Assembly (NCBI RefSeq): GCF_007301515.1
Contig: NZ_CP041666.1
Coordinates: 2,666,001 to 2,730,000 of the forward strand
From: Radiobacillus deserti
GTDB taxonomy: Bacteria; Bacillota; Bacilli; Bacillales; Amphibacillaceae
DNA length: 64,000 nt
Reading direction: 5' to 3'
Under the pieces are notes generated by a model, which saw only the letters and a list, made by a program, of their open reading frames with translations, had not been told where the DNA came from and searched no databases. A program made the translations under genes and the position numbers. Positions 1 through 8,187 of this stretch are shown here, piece by piece (the first letter of the stretch is position 1; every line of letters begins with the position of its first letter).

Positions 1-525
1 TTCGGCAAGTGGTGCGATCTCATCATTATGCGTATTATTGATATACTGATGGCCTTTCCTAGTATTTTACTAGCAATTGCCATGGTAGCCGTATTAGGTA
101 CCAACTTAACGAATACGATGATCGCGGTTGGGATTGTCGGGGTTCCACAATTTGCTAGAATTGTCAGGTCCACCGTCTTATCCGTGAAGGAAACGGAATA
201 TATTGAAGCAGCTCGGGCCATCGGTGCCAAGAATAATAGAATTTTATTTTCTCACGTATTACCGAATTGTTTAGCACCGATTATTGTGCAAGCAACATTA
301 AGTGTTGGGACCGCCATATTAGATGCCGCAGGCTTAAGCTTCCTAGGTTTAGGAGCACAGCCTCCAACACCGGAATGGGGGGCCATGCTCAGTGATGGTC
401 GGGCAGCACTGCAATCTGCTCCTTGGGTCCTTTTCCCAGGTCTAGCAATCTTTCTTGTTGTGCTTGGCTTCAATCTATTCGGTGATGGCCTACGAGATGC
501 CTTAGATCCAAAGCTTAAACAATAA
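1..525 (+). CDS. Peptide ABC transporter permease, DppC/OppC type (5' truncated by window)
   Basis: The frame is open from base 1, so this is the C-terminal ~174 residues of a longer gene. It is an inner-membrane permease of a dipeptide/oligopeptide ABC importer. The sequence shows the typical DppC/OppC stretch: a membrane segment beginning IIDILMAFPSILLAIA, then the cytoplasmic EAA loop (EYIEAARAIGAKNNRILFSH) that contacts the ATPase, then LSFLGLGAQPPTPEWGAML and a last membrane helix ending in GDGLRDALDPK. Upstream partners (DppB-like permease, binding protein) should lie before the window. A terminator follows directly, so this is the last gene of its operon. Substrate cannot be told. Confidence 0.9.
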   Translation, partial: FGKWCDLIIMRIIDILMAFPSILLAIAMVAVLGTNLTNTMIAVGIVGVPQFARIVRSTVLSVKETEYIEAARAIGAKNNRILFSHVLPNCLAPIIVQATLSVGTAILDAAGLSFLGLGAQPPTPEWGAMLSDGRAALQSAPWVLFPGLAIFLVVLGFNLFGDGLRDALDPKLKQ

Positions 526-552
526 AATGCTCTTAATCTACCTTAGAAAAAT

Positions 553-592
553 GGAAGGCAATGCATCTCACAATTTTGCCTTCTATTTTTTT
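553..592 (+). terminator. Intrinsic terminator after the ABC permease
   Basis: GAAGGCAA (554-561) pairs with TTGCCTTC (576-583) and is followed by a T-rich run. It closes the upstream transport operon. Confidence 0.8.
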
Positions 593-635
593 CGTTGTTA
601 GAATATAGATTATTATATGGAACGGTGGTGCTTAG

Positions 636-1229
636 ATGATAAAGGCATGGAAACCTATCTTACTTTTGATTATGTTGAGCATTTTGTTCATCTGGATTCC
701 TTTTCCAACTCCATCTAAATTGTTATTAAACACCTATCCAAATCTACCTGCACCAATCGGCAAAGAGAAAGTACTTCTTACATCTGCGGGTCAAGCCATT
801 GAAGGCAAAATAATAGAAAACATTGCTGATGATCTATACCTAGATAATGACTTTCGGCCAAGGGCTCTTGCGTCTGACTTATATGACTATGAAACGATTA
901 TCATGGATATAGGATACAGTAGCAATGCTTTACATAAGATAAACAGAGAGTTCGAAGAAGAAAAAACAAGAATGCTAACTCTATTAAAGGAAGCAAACGC
1001 AACTAGTAAACCTGTAATTATTACCTATATTTCTAATGCTTATCGAACAGATCAACACACGGAAACGTTATTACTACAAGCAATCCCGTATGCCTCCTAT
1101 TTTATTGGAGTAAAAGAACCTTACCTCTCAAGGAATATCAAAAGCCAATTAGAAAAAACAGATATACCAGTTACTTTTGTGGAGCAATTAGATGATCTGG
1201 CAACTCCATTAAACGCAGCATTTCGTTGA
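636..1229 (+). CDS. Membrane-anchored DUF6305-like protein
   Basis: 197 residues. An N-terminal hydrophobic segment (about residues 7-24) looks like a signal anchor or uncleaved signal peptide, so the rest should be extracytoplasmic. The mature part has VLLTSAGQ near residue 47, a central alternating hydrophobic strand pattern, SKPVIITYI, then PYASYFIGVKEP and IPVTFVEQLDDL. From memory this strand order resembles the DUF6305 family, whose function is unknown to me. It lies 28 bases before a histidine kinase and response regulator on the same strand, so it may be an accessory or sensory partner of that pair (inference). No catalytic motif is recognised. Confidence 0.6.
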   Translation: MIKAWKPILLLIMLSILFIWIPFPTPSKLLLNTYPNLPAPIGKEKVLLTSAGQAIEGKIIENIADDLYLDNDFRPRALASDLYDYETIIMDIGYSSNALHKINREFEEEKTRMLTLLKEANATSKPVIITYISNAYRTDQHTETLLLQAIPYASYFIGVKEPYLSRNIKSQLEKTDIPVTFVEQLDDLATPLNAAFR

Positions 1230-1257
1230 CAATATGTATGAGTAAGGATGAAAATAA

Positions 1258-2637
1258 ATGGGCTCTCCTTCACGAAATATACCTGGAATTGTTGGCATGA
1301 TTGTCATTCTTTACGGTCTATTCTTCCCCAACCTATCCAGTGGTTGGGGAATACAAATACAAGAAAGAATTCAAGACAGCTTAGCGTTTGAAGACAGTGG
1401 ACGACTACTCCTATCTGCGTTTTCTTATGTGTGTAGAAGCTCTATTCTATTTATATTTATTTATATCGGTTCAACACTAATCGCCACACAACTAACGAGA
1501 ATATGGAAAAGAATTCGCTTCTCTTATGCTTTTATTACACTTACATTAATGTTCGTGCTTAGTTTGAATATTTTATACAAGGAACATTATGCTTATGTCC
1601 CCCATTTCTTAACGCTTGCCTTGTTATTACTCTATCGTGTATATATTCCAACACGAAAGGATTTTTATTTATCCTTTTCGGTACTAAGCTTGTTTACGGT
1701 TATTGCATTTCAATGTTTAAGCTTGATTAATAGTTTAACTATATTTCACTTTGGAACCGATGATCTAGCAATTTCATTAAAGATAACGGATCGATATTTA
1801 TCCCAAAATGAACTGTTAACCACACTCTTCTTAGCCTTATGTATTGTAATGGTCATCATTTCCATTATTTATACGATATTAATGACGCTATATAACAAGC
1901 AATTAACAACGCTGAAGGAGTATCAAAAACAAGAATTAGAGTTAAAAAGAACCCGGTTTGCCTTAATAGAATCTAAGGTGTATCAAGAAATTCACTCACT
2001 CGTTCACGACTTAAAAACACCTTTAGTTTCTGTTGAAGGATTACTCTCGCTCATTCAAATGAAATATCCATATGAAAAAGATCCGAAGCTAAAAGACTAC
2101 CTCAATCGAGTGGATGGCTCTGTCCAAAAAATGAGTGATATGATTTCTGAAATCCTCTATGAGGATATAAAGCGGACTATCTCTGTAACCGAGCTGATGG
2201 ACTATGTAACAAGTCATTTAGCACTCGATGAACAGCTTATTGATATGCAGTTAGAAATCGAGGAAGACTTACCACCTATCCAAGTAAATAAAATTCGATT
2301 TTCACGTGCTATATCGAACATTCTTGAAAATTCCATCGTTTCTTTTCAAGGAAAACAAGGAAAAATTAGAATCTCTGTTTCTTCCCATTTAACTGGTGTG
2401 TTATTTGAGGTTTGGGATAACGGCTCTGGTATCAGTCAAGAGGATTTACAGGCGATTTGGGAAGAAGGTTTTAGTACAAAGGATTCTACCGGTTTAGGGT
2501 TAACCTTTGTCAAACGAGTTGTAGACTATCATGGTGGAAGTATTGCAGTATCTAGTGCACTAGGCAGTCATACAAAAATTGATATATACATACCATCACA
2601 AAGGGGGAACGATCATGATTTTAATCGTGGAGGATAA
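1258..2637 (+). CDS. Membrane sensor histidine kinase
   Basis: 459 residues. About six hydrophobic segments fill residues 10-210 and there is no large extracellular loop, suggesting an intramembrane-type sensor. A short coiled linker leads to the H-box (HDLKTP, His250), the likely autophosphorylation site. Then come the N-box (ISNILENS), G1 (DNGSGIS) and G2 (TGLGLTFVKRVV), so the HATPase domain is complete. The start has AAGGATG upstream. The response-regulator gene begins inside its 3' end (23-base overlap), which implies translational coupling and a cognate pair. The signal sensed is unknown; the DUF6305-like neighbour may take part. Confidence 0.9.
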   Translation: MGSPSRNIPGIVGMIVILYGLFFPNLSSGWGIQIQERIQDSLAFEDSGRLLLSAFSYVCRSSILFIFIYIGSTLIATQLTRIWKRIRFSYAFITLTLMFVLSLNILYKEHYAYVPHFLTLALLLLYRVYIPTRKDFYLSFSVLSLFTVIAFQCLSLINSLTIFHFGTDDLAISLKITDRYLSQNELLTTLFLALCIVMVIISIIYTILMTLYNKQLTTLKEYQKQELELKRTRFALIESKVYQEIHSLVHDLKTPLVSVEGLLSLIQMKYPYEKDPKLKDYLNRVDGSVQKMSDMISEILYEDIKRTISVTELMDYVTSHLALDEQLIDMQLEIEEDLPPIQVNKIRFSRAISNILENSIVSFQGKQGKIRISVSSHLTGVLFEVWDNGSGISQEDLQAIWEEGFSTKDSTGLGLTFVKRVVDYHGGSIAVSSALGSHTKIDIYIPSQRGNDHDFNRGG

Positions 2638-3217
2638 TCCAGATATCCGTTTCACTATAAAGGAAATTTGTGAATTCGCAGATTGGAAGGTAGCTGAAGC
2701 TGCAACTGGCAAACAAGGGGTCGAATTGTCCAAAAAGCTAAATCCAGAACTCATTCTTGTAGATTACCACATGCCAGACTGGGACGGACTCAAGACAACG
2801 AAAGAAATTAGAAAAATCAATGATTCCGTTCCCATTATTGTCCTTACTGTAGATGAAAGGCAAGAAATAGCGGACCGTTTCCATCAAGCTGGGGCAACAG
2901 ATTTCGCACTAAAGCCAATCAAAGCACCAGACCTAATTTCAAGAATCCGCCTAAACCTAAAAATTAGTAAAATAACCAAAGAAGAAAATGAGGTATTCGT
3001 GGATAAGGGAATCAATACGTCAACTAGACAAACGATTAAGTCCTACTTACTTCAGCAAAACAAGCCCCTTTCCATAACAGAAATTGAACAAGCATTACCC
3101 ATTTCCTATCAAACCGTTCATCGTTATTTAAACCATATGGCAGAAAAAGGAGAGGTAGAAGTCATCTCTATGTACGGAACAAAGGGGCGACCAAAAAACG
3201 CGTACCGAGTAATGTAG
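2615..3217 (+). CDS. Response regulator with C-terminal winged-helix domain
   Basis: 200 residues from the ATG at 2615, chosen because GGGGG lies just upstream and the protein then begins MILIVEDN like other receiver domains; an in-frame ATG at 2579 would add 12 unlikely residues. Receiver domain about 1-115: acidic pocket E6/D7, phosphoacceptor Asp50 (ILVDYHMPDWDG), Thr78 and Lys100 (ALKPIK). The C-terminal ~65 residues (ITEIEQALPISYQTVHRYLNHMAEKGEVEV) form a winged helix of the kind seen in CitB/DctR-type regulators. It should control genes in response to the overlapping kinase. Targets are not visible. Confidence 0.9.
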   Translation: MILIVEDNPDIRFTIKEICEFADWKVAEAATGKQGVELSKKLNPELILVDYHMPDWDGLKTTKEIRKINDSVPIIVLTVDERQEIADRFHQAGATDFALKPIKAPDLISRIRLNLKISKITKEENEVFVDKGINTSTRQTIKSYLLQQNKPLSITEIEQALPISYQTVHRYLNHMAEKGEVEVISMYGTKGRPKNAYRVM

Positions 3218-3341
3218 GTTTTTTGTAAAAAATAGGTCCAGATAAAAATAGAGGGTTAAATACCTACAAATGTGGGAACGATTATTATGTAATGGGGTTA
3301 CCTACATTGGAAACATTTACTTACATAAAGAATCACTTTTG

Positions 3342-3358
3342 TTTGACCTTTATTGACC
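3342..3358 (-). promoter_or_regulatory. CtsR operator overlapping the clpP promoter
   Basis: Read on the minus strand the site is GGTCAAT, three bases, GGTCAAA: the tandem heptad of the CtsR operator with one mismatch. The two TTGACC halves on the plus strand can also serve as -35 boxes, with TAAGAT at 3366 (17-base spacer) or GATAGT at 3375 (16-base spacer) as -10. CtsR binding would therefore block the clpP promoter until heat or protein stress. Confidence 0.85.
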
Positions 3359-3430
3359 TTTCGTATAAGATGAAGATAGTAATGAAACAAATGAATACAA
3401 GAAAGAATAGAAAAAGGAGGAACCGTTCTT

Positions 3431-4018
3431 ATGAACTTAATCCCTACAGTCATTGAACAAACCAATCGTGGCGAACGTGCTTACGACATTTATTCTCGTC
3501 TTCTGAAAGACCGTATTATTATGCTAGGAAGTGCAATTGATGATAATGTATCCAACAGCATTGTTGCACAATTACTTTTCTTAGCAGCCGAAGATCCAGA
3601 CAAAGACATTTCTTTATACATTAACTCACCAGGTGGCTCTATTACAGCTGGTATGGCTATTTATGATACCATGCAGTTTATCAAACCAGATGTATCCACG
3701 ATCTGTATTGGTATGGCAGCATCTATGGGTGCTTTCCTTTTAGCTGCTGGTGAAAAAGGAAAACGCTATGCGTTACCAAACAGTGAAGTAATGATTCACC
3801 AACCATTGGGCGGAACACAAGGTCAAGCTTCTGATATCGAAATCCACGCACGTCGTATTATCGAAATGCGTGAAAAGCTAAATACAATTCTATCTGAGCG
3901 TACAGGTCAACCATTGGAAATCATCCAACGTGATACAGATCGTGATAACTTCATGGAAGCTCATAAAGCTCTGGAATACGGCTTAATTGACAAGGTTATG
4001 GAAAAAAAGCCTGATTAA
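3431..4018 (+). CDS. clpP: ATP-dependent Clp protease proteolytic subunit
   Basis: 195 residues, full length. A self-compartmentalised serine protease that assembles as a double heptamer and degrades proteins fed by ClpX/ClpC/ClpE ATPases in the cytoplasm. Catalytic triad visible: Ser98 (GMAASMG), His123 (MIHQPLGG) and Asp172 (DTDRDNF). The start follows AAAGGAGG. A CtsR operator lies about 80 bases upstream and a strong terminator follows, so it is a monocistronic stress-regulated gene as in B. subtilis. Confidence 0.98.
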   Translation: MNLIPTVIEQTNRGERAYDIYSRLLKDRIIMLGSAIDDNVSNSIVAQLLFLAAEDPDKDISLYINSPGGSITAGMAIYDTMQFIKPDVSTICIGMAASMGAFLLAAGEKGKRYALPNSEVMIHQPLGGTQGQASDIEIHARRIIEMREKLNTILSERTGQPLEIIQRDTDRDNFMEAHKALEYGLIDKVMEKKPD

Positions 4019-4057
4019 GTAAGATATGAATAGTAGTCAAACATTTTTTTGATCGAC

Positions 4058-4098
4058 AAAAAAGTCCGAACTAAATCCAATTAGTTCGGACTTTTTAT
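4058..4098 (+). terminator. clpP terminator
   Basis: AAAAAGTCCGAACTAA and TTAGTTCGGACTTTTT form a stem of about 16 bp with a short loop. It is A-rich on one side and T-rich on the other, so it may work from both directions. Confidence 0.9.
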
Positions 4099-4176
4099 TA
4101 TTACTATCTTAAAGTTTAACAATCAAAGATTGGCATTATCTTATAAAATTTAGTAATCTTATCCCTCTTAGTTCTA

Positions 4177-4437
4177 TTATGTGCTCTCTTTCCCAAGCAC
4201 AAACGCTTCAAGCTCTTCTATGGCTTCTGTTTGATCCGAACCTTCTACTATTAATGTAACCTCCTCCCCATACGCGATTGCCAAGCTCATAAGCCCCATA
4301 ATACTTTTCACATTTACTTGCTTCCCATCCTTTTCAATAAATATATCTGATGAAAAGCGATTCGCAAGTTGGACAAATTGTGCAGCTGGTCTAGCTTGTA
4401 GTCCAGGTTCAATGGACACTTGAACCGTTTTTTCCAT
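4177..4437 (-). CDS. crh: Catabolite repression HPr-like protein Crh
   Basis: 86 residues from the ATG at 4437, which has GGGGAGGAG upstream. Crh is an HPr paralogue that cannot carry PTS phosphate. The histidine expected in the GxHARPA motif is Gln14 here (GLQARPAA), while the regulatory serine is kept (Ser45 in VKSIMGLMSLA). HprK phosphorylates that serine and Crh-Ser-P then acts as a CcpA co-repressor. It sits at the end of the yvcI-rapZ-yvcK-whiA run as in B. subtilis, but a strong hairpin separates it from whiA. The presence of hprK in the same window fits this role. Confidence 0.95.
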   Translation of the reverse strand: MEKTVQVSIEPGLQARPAAQFVQLANRFSSDIFIEKDGKQVNVKSIMGLMSLAIAYGEEVTLIVEGSDQTEAIEELEAFVLGKEST

Positions 4438-4456
4438 TGTCTCTCCTCCCCTCAAA

Positions 4457-4470
4457 AGAAAGCGCTATCA
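4457..4470 (-). promoter_or_regulatory. Putative cre (CcpA) site upstream of crh
   Basis: On the plus strand AGAAAGCGCTATCA matches the cre consensus TGWAANCGNTNWCA at all fixed positions but the first. It lies 20 bases upstream of the crh start, between the whiA-crh hairpin and the ribosome site, where CcpA would act as a roadblock. Feedback of the Crh/CcpA system on crh is an inference. Confidence 0.55.
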
Positions 4471-4477
4471 TTTTTCC

Positions 4478-4532
4478 GAAAAAGAAAATACTCTCTTTTA
4501 AGCAATTTCTTACTATCCTTAAAAGAGAGTAT
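4478..4532 (-). terminator. Terminator or attenuator between whiA and crh
   Basis: A perfect 14-bp inverted repeat (4488-4501 with 4519-4532), followed in the minus direction by a T-rich run broken by a few other bases. It should end or reduce whiA operon transcription before crh. Confidence 0.75.
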
Positions 4533-4591
4533 ATGCGAAACATGAGTGGAAGTATATCTAAAAAATAAAAATAGTTAAAAAGTCGCTCTCT

Positions 4592-5539
4592 TTACTTCGT
4601 AATCGGCTCGCCTCTTCGCAATTTATCGGCAAATTCATCTATTTTCCGAAGACGGTGGTTAATACCCGATTTACTAATCTTCCCTGTCGAGACAAGCTCT
4701 CCTAATTCCTTTAAGCTAACATCTTGATGTTCTACTCGTAAGGTCGCAATTTCTCTAAGCTTATCGGGAAGAGCATCTAATCCCACGGTTCGATCAATAA
4801 AACGGATGTTTTCCACTTGTCGGAACGCTGCACCGATTGTTTTGTTTAAATTAGCCGTTTCACAATTTACAAGTCGATTAACGGAATTACGCATGTCGCG
4901 AACAATTCGCACGTCCTCGAATTTCAGCAAGGCTTGGTGAGCTCCAATATTACTTAAGAAATCTGTGATTTTTTCAGCTTCTTTAATATACGTAATATAT
5001 CCTTTTTTTCTTTCTAACTTTCTTGCATGCAATTGAAAATTATTAAGTAAGTCACACAACGCATCATTGTGTTCCTTATAAGAGTTGAAAATTTCCAGAT
5101 GATAGGATGACGTTTCTGGGTTGTTCACCGAGCCACCTGCTAAAAATGCCCCACGTAAATAGGCTCTACTACAGCATTTCTTCTCCGTAAAGGAACTAGA
5201 AATAGAACGGACGAGCGTAAACGGTTCCTGTAGAATATCTAAATCAGATAGGAAGGTTCTTACTCTTTCTTTCATTCTAACGATATAGACGTTATTCTTT
5301 TTCAGTTTCATTTTCTTTCGAACTAATAATTCAACTGGCAAGGAATACGCAGTTTTGATTAACGTATAAATACGGCGAGCAATTGCCGCATTTTCCGTTT
5401 GCACATCAAGTAAATAATCTTGTCTTGCAAGTGAGATGGCCCCATTCATTCGAACAAGTGCCGCTAATTCTGCTTTGGCGCAACAAGGCTTATTTGATAC
5501 ATTGGTAAGCTCTTTTTTTATATCGGAAGCAAACGACAT
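4592..5539 (-). CDS. whiA: DNA-binding protein WhiA
   Basis: 315 residues, usual length. WhiA has an N-terminal LAGLIDADG-like fold (MSFASDIKKELTN start, RGAFLAGGSVNNPE near residue 130) and a C-terminal helix-turn-helix (SLKELGELVSTGKISKSGINHRLRKI). In Bacillus it affects cell division and chromosome segregation; in Streptomyces it is a sporulation regulator. The start follows GGGGGTGAG. The 33-base gap to yvcK and shared strand indicate the usual yvcI-rapZ-yvcK-whiA operon. Confidence 0.96.
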   Translation of the reverse strand: MSFASDIKKELTNVSNKPCCAKAELAALVRMNGAISLARQDYLLDVQTENAAIARRIYTLIKTAYSLPVELLVRKKMKLKKNNVYIVRMKERVRTFLSDLDILQEPFTLVRSISSSFTEKKCCSRAYLRGAFLAGGSVNNPETSSYHLEIFNSYKEHNDALCDLLNNFQLHARKLERKKGYITYIKEAEKITDFLSNIGAHQALLKFEDVRIVRDMRNSVNRLVNCETANLNKTIGAAFRQVENIRFIDRTVGLDALPDKLREIATLRVEHQDVSLKELGELVSTGKISKSGINHRLRKIDEFADKLRRGEPITK

Positions 5540-5572
5540 TTTCTCACCCCCAAAAAATTTAATCCCCCTGCT

Positions 5573-6529
5573 CTAATTGGTTTCCAAAAGGGAGTATAAA
5601 AGGTTTGCTACTTTGTTTGTATCGTGACGAAGCATTTTCTTCGAATGGTCAATAATATCTGCCTCAATCACATCAATGTCCATCGAGCGAAGTCGTTCCA
5701 AATCGTAAATTACAGGTTCGGCGTTCTCTTCTGCATAAATAGCACGAACGTCTCCTTCAATTTTTTCATTGTTTACAATGACAGAATGGATACAGCCAGC
5801 ACCGACATGATCATGTATCGCTTGAACGTGGTCTGCGGCCGTAAATCCAGTTGTTTCGCCTTCCTGTGTCATGACGTTGCAGACATAGACTACTTTTCCT
5901 TTAGTATGACGCAAGGCGTCTCCAATTTGTGGAACAATTAAATTGGGCAAGGTACTCGTAAATAAGCTACCTGGTGCTATAACAACTAAGTCCGCATTAG
6001 TTACTGCGGAAACCGCTTCTGGAAGAGGCATCACTGGCTCTGGACTTAAAAATACACGCTTGATTTTTTTATTTGCTAAAGGGATATTGGATTCGCCATA
6101 AATAATTTGACCGTCTTCCATCTCCGCATGTAAATACATATTCTGATTTGCAATCGGGTAAATCTTCCCCTTCACATTCAACACTCTAGATATCTCTTTT
6201 ATCCCGTTATAAAAATCTCCGGTTACGGAAGTCATGGCGGCTAGAAGTAAATTACCCATCGAATGCCCAGACAGTCCATTGCCATTCTTAAAGCGATGTT
6301 GAAACAAGTCCAAAAGCATTGGTTCTACATCGGATAGAGCAGCTATTACATTTCGTATATCTCCTGGGGCTGGTATCGCCATTTCTGTACGAAGTCTACC
6401 GGAGCTTCCTCCATCGTCTGCCACCGTTACGATTGCCGACAAATCGATAGGGTAGTCCTTCAACCCTCGCAGCAGAACGGGCATGCCAGTGCCACCGCCA
6501 ACGACTACTATGCTTGGTTGTTTCGGCAT
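5573..6529 (-). CDS. yvcK: Gluconeogenesis factor YvcK/GlmR (CofD-like fold)
   Basis: 318 residues. The N-terminal VVVGGGTGMPVLLRGLK and VTVADDGGSSGRLR are the CofD/YvcK nucleotide-sugar binding motifs; IPAPGDIRNVIAAL and NLLLAAM follow. In B. subtilis this protein binds UDP-GlcNAc, localises in a helix-like pattern and supports cell wall precursor supply and growth on gluconeogenic carbon by stimulating GlmS. It lies 4 bases from rapZ and 33 from whiA, so all three are co-transcribed. The presence of rapZ and yvcK together links carbon status to amino-sugar synthesis. Confidence 0.95.
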   Translation of the reverse strand: MPKQPSIVVVGGGTGMPVLLRGLKDYPIDLSAIVTVADDGGSSGRLRTEMAIPAPGDIRNVIAALSDVEPMLLDLFQHRFKNGNGLSGHSMGNLLLAAMTSVTGDFYNGIKEISRVLNVKGKIYPIANQNMYLHAEMEDGQIIYGESNIPLANKKIKRVFLSPEPVMPLPEAVSAVTNADLVVIAPGSLFTSTLPNLIVPQIGDALRHTKGKVVYVCNVMTQEGETTGFTAADHVQAIHDHVGAGCIHSVIVNNEKIEGDVRAIYAEENAEPVIYDLERLRSMDIDVIEADIIDHSKKMLRHDTNKVANLLYSLLETN

Positions 6530-6533
6530 AAAA

Positions 6534-7418
6534 TTATTGTCCCTTTCTCTTTTCTATGTCCCGATGTGATACATGGGTTACATAGTTCGTTGAAAATTGT
6601 TTTGCTAAGTACTCTGCAATCGCCACCGAACGGTGCTGCCCGCCTGTACAGCCAATTGCAATCACAAGCTGGGTTTTTCCTTCCTTCTTATATTGAGGAA
6701 GCATGAACTGTAAAAGGTCCGTTACTTTTTCTAAAAACTTTTGTGTATCGGACCACTTGAATACATAGGAGGATACTTCAGAATTCAACCCCGTTAATGG
6801 TCTCATATGCTCTACATAATGTGGATTCGGAAGAAATCGAACATCAAAGACAAGGTCCGCATCAATCGGTAAGCCATATTTAAACCCAAAGGAAACGGTA
6901 TGGACTGAGAAGATGTCCTGCTGCTCTTCTGAGTACAGCTCGACAATCTTATCCCGAAGTTGTCGTGGCTTTAATTCGGTAGTATCAATAATCCGCTGTG
7001 CACGCCCTCGTAACTCATCTAAAATACGACGCTCCTGCTTAATTCCTTCTAACGGTAGTCCTTCTGGAGCTAAAGGATGGGATCTTCTCGTTTCCTTATA
7101 GCGAGAAACAAGCTTTTGGTCCTTTGCGTCTAAAAATACGATGTGTTCCTCTAACCAGTCTTCTTTCCCTAACTTGTCTAACGCTTCAAAAAGGGAATCA
7201 AAAAACTCACGTCCTCGCAAATCCATGACGAGCGCTACCTTTTGAATCCCGTTTGTAGCATCCTTCATCAAATCTAAAAACTTTGGTAATAAAGCTGGTG
7301 GTAGGTTGTCTACACAATAAAAACCTAAATCCTCAAAGCTTTGAACAGCAACTGTTTTACCCGCTCCTGACATACCAGTAATAATAACGAGCTTGATCTC
7401 TTGATTTTGATCAGCCAA
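6534..7418 (-). CDS. rapZ: RapZ/YvcJ family nucleotide-binding protein
   Basis: 294 residues. P-loop GMSGAGKT at 15-22. The C-terminal half carries the conserved FGFKYG, DVRFLPNPH and IGCTGGQHRS motifs of the family. In E. coli RapZ is an RNase adaptor controlling GlmZ; the B. subtilis YvcJ is a nucleotide-binding protein with GTPase activity that affects competence. The RNA role in Firmicutes is not established, so the name is by family. It begins 13 bases after yvcI and ends 4 bases before yvcK, in one operon. Confidence 0.94.
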   Translation of the reverse strand: MADQNQEIKLVIITGMSGAGKTVAVQSFEDLGFYCVDNLPPALLPKFLDLMKDATNGIQKVALVMDLRGREFFDSLFEALDKLGKEDWLEEHIVFLDAKDQKLVSRYKETRRSHPLAPEGLPLEGIKQERRILDELRGRAQRIIDTTELKPRQLRDKIVELYSEEQQDIFSVHTVSFGFKYGLPIDADLVFDVRFLPNPHYVEHMRPLTGLNSEVSSYVFKWSDTQKFLEKVTDLLQFMLPQYKKEGKTQLVIAIGCTGGQHRSVAIAEYLAKQFSTNYVTHVSHRDIEKRKGQ

Positions 7419-7431
7419 TGTTTATCTCCCC

Positions 7432-7896
7432 TTATTTTATCGATGGATCTAACCTATAGGATAAAAGTGAATAGTCAGGTGTGTAATAAAACGTTCCGTA
7501 CATGATTTCATCTCGCTCGATAGCATGCTTGATAATAAGACGGTCTCCTTCAGCCATTGGCTTGTCTAACACGTCACTTATCGGAATCCACTCAAGCTCT
7601 CCTTCTTCCGATTCACTTACAAGATCTTTCGTATAGTCTTTTGCGGAAAAGGCAAACATCATCCATTCCATTTCGATTTCCTCGTCATTCTGGATAATGT
7701 ATGTATAAACACCTGAAAGTTGAGGCTCTTCTAATAGAAGACCTGTTTCCTCTTGAAATTCACGAGTAACGGCTTCTTTGACAGATTCTCCAAGTTCCAT
7801 TTTCCCACCCGGCATTGCATACCAGCCTCGACGTGGTTTTTTTATCATTAAAATATGTTTGTCCTTCAGTAAAATACCATTTGCTGTTCTTCGCAA
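7432..7896 (-). CDS. yvcI: NUDIX hydrolase YvcI
   Basis: 154 residues. A clear Nudix box, GGKMELGES then REFQEETGLL, with all catalytic glutamates. It hydrolyses a nucleoside diphosphate linked to another group; the substrate is not evident, although the N-terminal RRTANGILLKDKHILMIKKPRRG fits MutT-like nucleotide pyrophosphatases. First gene of the operon with rapZ-yvcK-whiA; a promoter candidate lies 70-100 bases upstream and the trxB terminator isolates it from the gene before. Confidence 0.92.
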   Translation of the reverse strand: MRRTANGILLKDKHILMIKKPRRGWYAMPGGKMELGESVKEAVTREFQEETGLLLEEPQLSGVYTYIIQNDEEIEMEWMMFAFSAKDYTKDLVSESEEGELEWIPISDVLDKPMAEGDRLIIKHAIERDEIMYGTFYYTPDYSLLSYRLDPSIK

Positions 7897-7964
7897 AAAA
7901 TCACTTCTTTCAATACACTACATGTGCAAGTTCAAACCGGATGATATTCTTAAATACTACTTCC

Positions 7965-7994
7965 ATTATACAATGAATATTTCGTTACCCACAA
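7965..7994 (-). promoter_or_regulatory. Candidate SigA promoter of the yvcI-rapZ-yvcK-whiA operon
   Basis: On the minus strand a perfect -10 TATAAT (7970-7965) with a weak -35 TTGTGG (7994-7989) at 18 bases. It lies between the trxB terminator and yvcI. Confidence 0.5.
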
Positions 7995-8042
7995 TATTAT
8001 GAACCAAATGTAAATTTTCCATAGTCAGTATTCTAGAAAAAA

Positions 8043-8078
8043 GCAAAAAAAGACACAAGCGACATCAATCACTTGTGC
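8043..8078 (-). terminator. trxB terminator
   Basis: CACAAG (8054-8059) pairs with CTTGTG (8072-8077). In the minus direction the stem is followed by seven T residues. Confidence 0.85.
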
Positions 8079-8187
8079 AAAGACAATTTATCTTTAAAAG
8101 GGGGTCAATTAGTTAAGTTCATTGTACCCCATAATTATTTCGTGCGTGTTACAGCAGAGTTAAAATGCATTTACTTTTGAATATTTT

